Shown here: positions 5,569 to 8,873 of the stretch, in pieces
Position numbering within the stretch: position 1 is the first letter of the stretch
How the letters are laid out: every line of letters begins with the position of its first letter
From: Pyrodictiaceae archaeon
GTDB taxonomy: Archaea > Thermoproteota > Thermoprotei_A > Sulfolobales > Pyrodictiaceae
Assembly: GCA_027046105.1 (NCBI GenBank)
Contig: JALTZQ010000237.1
Span: 1 to 8,873 of the forward strand
Length of the DNA: 8,873 nt
Direction of reading: 5' to 3'
Notes under the pieces: model-generated
Told to the model about the DNA's origin: nothing
Database searches by the model: none
Seen by the model: only the letters and a program-made list of their open reading frames with translations
Position numbers and translations under genes: made by a program

Positions 5569-6768
5569 GTGGCTAGGCGTGGCTCTAGAGTCGGCCTCAC
5601 TCTCCATGTAGGGTTAAGGTCTGGGTTGTATGTACGCCTAGTGGTGGAGGGGTTAGAGCCGAGCATAGCACACTACACGCTAGCACCAGAGCAGGCTAGA
5701 ACACCCTTCACCTCAAGACTCGGGCTAACAGTAGCCCCTAACGTGGTAGGAGTCTACCCCTTCAGAGTAACGGCGCTGGACCCGGCGGGCACCGGCTATG
5801 GAGTAGCCAGCCTAGTACTAGTCATACTATCCCACGAACTCCCCATGGAGATACTAGGCCGCTTGCAAGCAGTCCTCGCGTACTATAGGGTGTATGGCAT
5901 ACAATACGTTATATGGTACCTGCTAAAACACCTTTACAACGACAAAGGCATGAGCTTCACAGAGGTCAAAGCTGTATATGAGCTTCTGAGGAAGAGGAGG
6001 CTGAGCAATGGTACAGTTGGAGACCTATTGGAGAGAATGGAGAAGAAGGGCATAATCGTGAAGAGGGGAGCCAGGTACCATGCTGGAATAGAAGATGAGA
6101 AACTAGTCTTAGAGGCGATAGATGTTAAGCGTGTTAAGGCTGGCCAGAGGGGTGCAAAACAACTCTTAGAGACTTCTAGTGAAGGCCACTCAACAGGGAG
6201 AAGCCTTGTGGGCGGAGAGGCTATGCCGCTAGCTGTTAGGAGGGTTCTTCGTGAAGTGGAGAAGCTCATAAAACAAGGCCGTACAGGTAAAGCACTAGGT
6301 TTTCTCCAGCATACATTGATAGGCGTCCGCAGGACGGGAAGATGGCTGCTATGGGTAAAGGATATCTTCATCTACAAAGAGAGGAAAGCTAAGCCAAGAT
6401 TCCACTACTTTCGCTCAGAGAAACTAGCGAAAATCCTACAAAGCATGGGTTTGAAACAGGGATTCGTACACGTGGAACCAGCTCATGACCTAATACATAA
6501 TCTGTTTCCAGGAGGTTACCGTGAAGCCAGGAGAATACACTACCTGGTAAAGAACCTTGGCTGGCTAAGCTATGGAAAACCACTGATACTATACGTAGCC
6601 GTCTACCCGGATGGTACCGGTGGATTCAAGCTGGAGAACCTCAGTAGAGAGACACTAGTTGCAGTTAACTATAATCCCCAGAAAGCGATAAAGACGATGA
6701 GGAACCTTGTCATACCAAGCGAACACGTGGACCAAAACAATGATGAAACATACTTCAGGTACAGGTAG
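5569..6768 (+). CDS. Ig-like domain plus winged-helix protein, 399 aa, function unknown
   Basis: The first 87 residues look like an Ig-like beta-sandwich of the kind common in secreted archaeal proteins: VRLVVEGLEPSIAHYTLAP, PFTSRLGLTVAP and GVYPFRVTALDPAG fit the consensus well. Residues 128-175 form a winged helix (SFTEVKAVYELL, then TVGDLLERMEKKGIIVKRG and a wing), as in archaeal transcription factors. A low-complexity linker (about 190-220) leads to a basic C-terminal domain (220-399) that I do not recognise. There is no signal peptide in the frame as called, although the hydrophobic SLVLVIL (81-87) is present. An Ig domain beside a DNA-binding domain is unusual. The GTG start lacks a good ribosome binding site, and the protein may begin earlier through a frameshift. 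The first third is visibly more G+C-rich than the rest. Confidence 0.7.
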   Translation: MARRGSRVGLTLHVGLRSGLYVRLVVEGLEPSIAHYTLAPEQARTPFTSRLGLTVAPNVVGVYPFRVTALDPAGTGYGVASLVLVILSHELPMEILGRLQAVLAYYRVYGIQYVIWYLLKHLYNDKGMSFTEVKAVYELLRKRRLSNGTVGDLLERMEKKGIIVKRGARYHAGIEDEKLVLEAIDVKRVKAGQRGAKQLLETSSEGHSTGRSLVGGEAMPLAVRRVLREVEKLIKQGRTGKALGFLQHTLIGVRRTGRWLLWVKDIFIYKERKAKPRFHYFRSEKLAKILQSMGLKQGFVHVEPAHDLIHNLFPGGYREARRIHYLVKNLGWLSYGKPLILYVAVYPDGTGGFKLENLSRETLVAVNYNPQKAIKTMRNLVIPSEHVDQNNDETYFRYR

Positions 6769-6889
6769 GTAGAATGGGTAATTTAGGGATAAGCTTTGAA
6801 AACAGCTGGCCACGATATTTCTTGAGATAATCAATGCCCTCTATTCTTAAGCTGCTTAGTTGCAAGATGCGTTTATGCCTTAATAATAG

Positions 6890-6915
6890 CTATACAACGT
6901 GTATTGTAGGTATAG
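6890..6915. repeat. Small inverted repeat in the 6769-7006 spacer
   Basis: CTATAC and GTATAG are perfectly complementary and 14 nt apart; nested inside them, TACAA and TTGTA also pair. It lies about 90 nt before the endonuclease gene and could be a binding site, but short AT-rich dyads like this are frequent by chance. Apart from this and the promoter at 6976, I see nothing in the 238-nt spacer. Confidence 0.25.
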
Positions 6916-6975
6916 CACAGCAATGCATAGTTCTGATACTCCTTCTTAAATAGCTAGAATATATTGCTAGGTATC

Positions 6976-6982
6976 TTAATTA
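6976..6982 (+). promoter_or_regulatory. TATA box of the endonuclease gene, probably leaderless
   Basis: TTAATTA is centred about 28 nt before the ATG at 7007, and no Shine-Dalgarno motif lies in between. That spacing would put transcription start at or next to the start codon, the common crenarchaeal leaderless arrangement. Confidence 0.45.
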
Positions 6983-7006
6983 CTGTATGAGAGTGCTCTC
7001 TTCTTA

Positions 7007-7927
7007 ATGAAATCTTACAATACCGTTGCTTCACTCTTTATAAATAATAAGGTATTACCTAATAGCCTGGTGAATGTCGTGAATAAAAGCGTCAAGCCCA
7101 GACATATATGCGTTAGGCATGGCTCTGAAAGAAAAGATTCGAGATTAACCAGCTTCTTTTTATGTGACGAATGTTTTAGAAAGTTATATAACACAGCATT
7201 TAATAAATATAAACCAGCATATATTATGCCTCAAAATGGATATATAGAAGGCTACTGTCTCTATTGTGGAAGAAGAACAAAAGTGAGGCAATATTTCTAC
7301 TTCTTATGCGAAATATGTGAAAGAATAATACATTCGTACGGTAAAGAACTTGCAGCAAGGAACTTCGTATTATCATTGTGGGATACAGTTAGAAAAGAAT
7401 ACGGAATTAACATAGTGTTAAAGGTAGAGGATCCGGTGATTCCTATGAATTATAAGCAACACAGAGAGTTTAAAAAGAAGTCCTATCCTAAACCTGACTT
7501 CGTCGCTTTAGAGAATGAAAAACCTGTCTTTGCAATCGAGATGAAAACAGGTAGAAGTAGTATTTCAGATATGTCTTCGTTTCAACTTGATATTAGTGAT
7601 TGCAATGATATATTAGGCTTCTTAAAAAGACCAGAATATCGTATACCCACATTTCTATTTCATGTACAAGTCCTCGAGGAGTACAATCCACCTACAATGA
7701 GGTATGTTGGAGTGAATGCCTGGTGGGCCTCGTTATATGACTTAGAAAAGAATATTATAGAAGTGAAGATGAGAGCGAGAGAAAGGAGACCCGCCGTTTA
7801 CTATAGAAAGGAAGTCTTTAAACCTATTGACACGCTACCACAATATATCATTAATGGGGGTTTAAAAAGAGAGCAGGAGCTGATTAACAAAAGACTTCCA
7901 AGGCTCTATCCCCAAGAGGAGGTCTAA
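7007..7927 (+). CDS. Zinc-ribbon PD-(D/E)XK endonuclease, probable restriction enzyme, 306 aa
   Basis: The C-terminal half has a classical PD-(D/E)XK active site: D164 in KPDFVAL, E178 and K180 in FAIEMKTG, and Q193 after it (FQLD), spaced as in restriction and Holliday-junction-type nucleases. The N-terminal half carries two cysteine clusters, C35/C53-C56 (with H38 a possible ligand) and C84-C87/C101-C104. They look like one or two zinc ribbons and probably help DNA recognition. No ribosome binding site precedes the ATG, so a leaderless transcript is likely. The gene is tail-to-tail with the adenine methyltransferase and overlaps its stop codon by 4 nt. I infer that they form a restriction-modification pair; the recognition site cannot be read from the sequence. 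Base composition is clearly more A+T-rich than the CRISPR genes, suggesting separate acquisition. Confidence 0.8.
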   Translation: MKSYNTVASLFINNKVLPNSLVNVVNKSVKPRHICVRHGSERKDSRLTSFFLCDECFRKLYNTAFNKYKPAYIMPQNGYIEGYCLYCGRRTKVRQYFYFLCEICERIIHSYGKELAARNFVLSLWDTVRKEYGINIVLKVEDPVIPMNYKQHREFKKKSYPKPDFVALENEKPVFAIEMKTGRSSISDMSSFQLDISDCNDILGFLKRPEYRIPTFLFHVQVLEEYNPPTMRYVGVNAWWASLYDLEKNIIEVKMRARERRPAVYYRKEVFKPIDTLPQYIINGGLKREQELINKRLPRLYPQEEV

Positions 7928-8873
7928 TGACGCTCTTTTTGCACTTTTTTTACCTCTTCCAACTCCTTAAGCATATTTCTATATTCCTGATTAGATAAAC
8001 CAATGATACTTATTATTATTTCATCTATTTCTGCTTTATCTAGGCTATTTATAAATTTCATAAAACTTTTCTCAAGCTCTTTCAATAAATCCTGGTTTAG
8101 TCTAGTTAGGTCAATAATAGGAATTTTCTTTGCTATATTAGGTGTTAGGTCACAAACTCCGCCACCATAAAGATGGCACATAATTCTTACGAAATATTCG
8201 GTAATGGAAGAATTTAGCGTTGCTAGTAGTGGAAATATAAATTTTTCATTTTTCGGTTCAATTACTATAAAGTTATCGGAAGCCACAACATAATCCTTGT
8301 TCCAAGCTACATAGAATTTATCGTATATTCGCCTAGGAAGTAAAATAGGCTTCACACATCTTCTCTCTATTTCAGGAACTAGGTTGTACCAAGGTTTTCT
8401 ATTAGCTTTCTTTATACGTGGAGTGTTGTGATACCCGCGTACAATTATATCTTTACCCCGTATTCTTACAGGCTGATTTTCGCCCCACTCTATGTATTTT
8501 AGAACGTTTGTTCCTTTAAGGAGTTCCTTTGGCTTATTACAATAAAGAACGTAATTTCTAATAGCTTGTGAATCTACAATAGGCTTATTTAATTCCTTAG
8601 GTGAGACAATTATTTTTCTTAGGAATTCATCCTCTATCCCAAATTGTTGCTTTTTTTCTTCTGTTATAATAAAGAATTCGTTTGCTAGTGTAAATAGACC
8701 AATATTTACATTGGCAATCCCTTCTAGGCGAACGAAGAAATTATGTGATTTAAGCATTAGATAATGCTTTAGGCCAAGTACGTAGGGTAGCCATTGCTCA
8801 TTTACAGAAATATATTTAACCGGAACCTTTGTGATGACTAAATGATCTTCATATTTTAGGAACTTTTCTACTT
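7924..8873 (-). CDS. Adenine-specific DNA methyltransferase (Eco57I/TaqI-like), C-terminal part, cut by window edge
   Basis: The visible 316 codons are the specificity domain of an N6-adenine methyltransferase. The frame stays open to the right edge, and its first internal ATG (8757) is not the true start. The segment just before it, YISVNEQWLPYVLG, already belongs to the same domain. Diagnostic stretches are GIANVNIGLFTLANEFFII, typically VxxGxxTGxNxFF, then CVKPILLPRRIYDKFYVAWN, FPLLATLNSSITEYFVR, and GGGVCDLTPNIAKKIPIID. These match the TaqI-like C-terminal domain of Eco57I-type and BREX-type methylases. The catalytic NPPY region lies outside. A lysine/glutamate-rich helix ends the protein. 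The likely role is to protect host DNA from the convergent endonuclease, though a type IIG enzyme with its own nuclease domain is possible. Confidence 0.82.
   Translation of the reverse strand, partial: VEKFLKYEDHLVITKVPVKYISVNEQWLPYVLGLKHYLMLKSHNFFVRLEGIANVNIGLFTLANEFFIITEEKKQQFGIEDEFLRKIIVSPKELNKPIVDSQAIRNYVLYCNKPKELLKGTNVLKYIEWGENQPVRIRGKDIIVRGYHNTPRIKKANRKPWYNLVPEIERRCVKPILLPRRIYDKFYVAWNKDYVVASDNFIVIEPKNEKFIFPLLATLNSSITEYFVRIMCHLYGGGVCDLTPNIAKKIPIIDLTRLNQDLLKELEKSFMKFINSLDKAEIDEIIISIIGLSNQEYRNMLKELEEVKKVQKERH
7936..7951 (+). terminator. T-run terminator of the endonuclease gene
   Basis: Two T-runs (7936-7940 and 7945-7951) begin 8 nt past the endonuclease stop codon, as expected for archaeal oligo-T termination. 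They lie within the 3' end of the convergent methyltransferase gene, where they encode its lysine-rich tail on the other strand. Confidence 0.5.

Noticed and set aside
7924..8757. A complete 277-aa protein starting at the ATG at 8757
   Set aside because: The reading frame continues without a stop to the window edge and the extra residues fit the methyltransferase specificity domain, so the gene is truncated by the window.
1..8873. CRISPR array
   Set aside because: No series of regularly spaced identical repeats was seen. The two-copy element at 4897 and 5152 is too far apart and too diverged.

Overview
The window looks like part of a crenarchaeal chromosome, most likely a hyperthermophile of the Desulfurococcales/Pyrodictiaceae kind. 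The clues are archaeal TATA-type promoters, GAGGTG-type ribosome binding sites, GTG/TTG starts, and a Csm-like CRISPR effector next to a restriction-modification locus. The lineage is an inference from style, not from a marker gene.

Left part (1-4641). A small gene of unknown function (98-436, +) converges on a compact four-gene type III CRISPR-Cas effector operon on the minus strand, transcribed cas10 -> cas11/csm2 -> csm3 (cas7) -> csm4 (cas5). Gene junctions are within about 10 nt, and Shine-Dalgarno motifs lie in or at the ends of the preceding genes. Cas10 keeps a complete HD-nuclease motif set. At the place where the cyclase GGDD motif should be, it seems to read IVDD. The Csm3-like backbone subunit lacks the usual catalytic aspartate at the expected spot. 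There is only one Cas7 and one Cas5, with no csm5, csm6/CARF gene, cas6, cas1/cas2 or CRISPR array in the window. The simplest reading is a stripped-down type III complex that may depend on HD-mediated DNA cleavage, without cyclic-oligoadenylate signalling and possibly without target-RNA slicing. It resembles subtype III-F of the 2020 classification as I recall it.

Middle (4642-5568). About 930 nt without a convincing gene. It holds the cas10 promoter region and a G+C-rich stretch with two diverged direct copies of a roughly 58-nt element. Each copy contains a GCGGG/CCCG hairpin and is followed by further hairpin potential and a T-run. A strong TATA box lies just before the first copy. I read these as candidate tandem non-coding RNA genes on the + strand. 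Next come a perfect 8-bp palindrome and an AT-rich promoter for the following gene.

Right part (5496-8873). A 399-residue protein combines an Ig-like beta-sandwich, a winged helix and a C-terminal domain I do not recognise. Its N-terminus may continue upstream through a CTT-TAG sequence that looks like a +1 frameshift site. After a 238-nt spacer comes an A+T-rich restriction-modification pair in tail-to-tail orientation, overlapping by 4 nt. One gene is a zinc-ribbon PD-(D/E)XK endonuclease (+). The other is the C-terminal part of an Eco57I/TaqI-like adenine methyltransferase (-) that runs off the right edge. The window therefore reads as a defence island: RNA-guided interference on one side, restriction-modification on the other, and an unexplained regulator-like gene plus possible RNAs between them.
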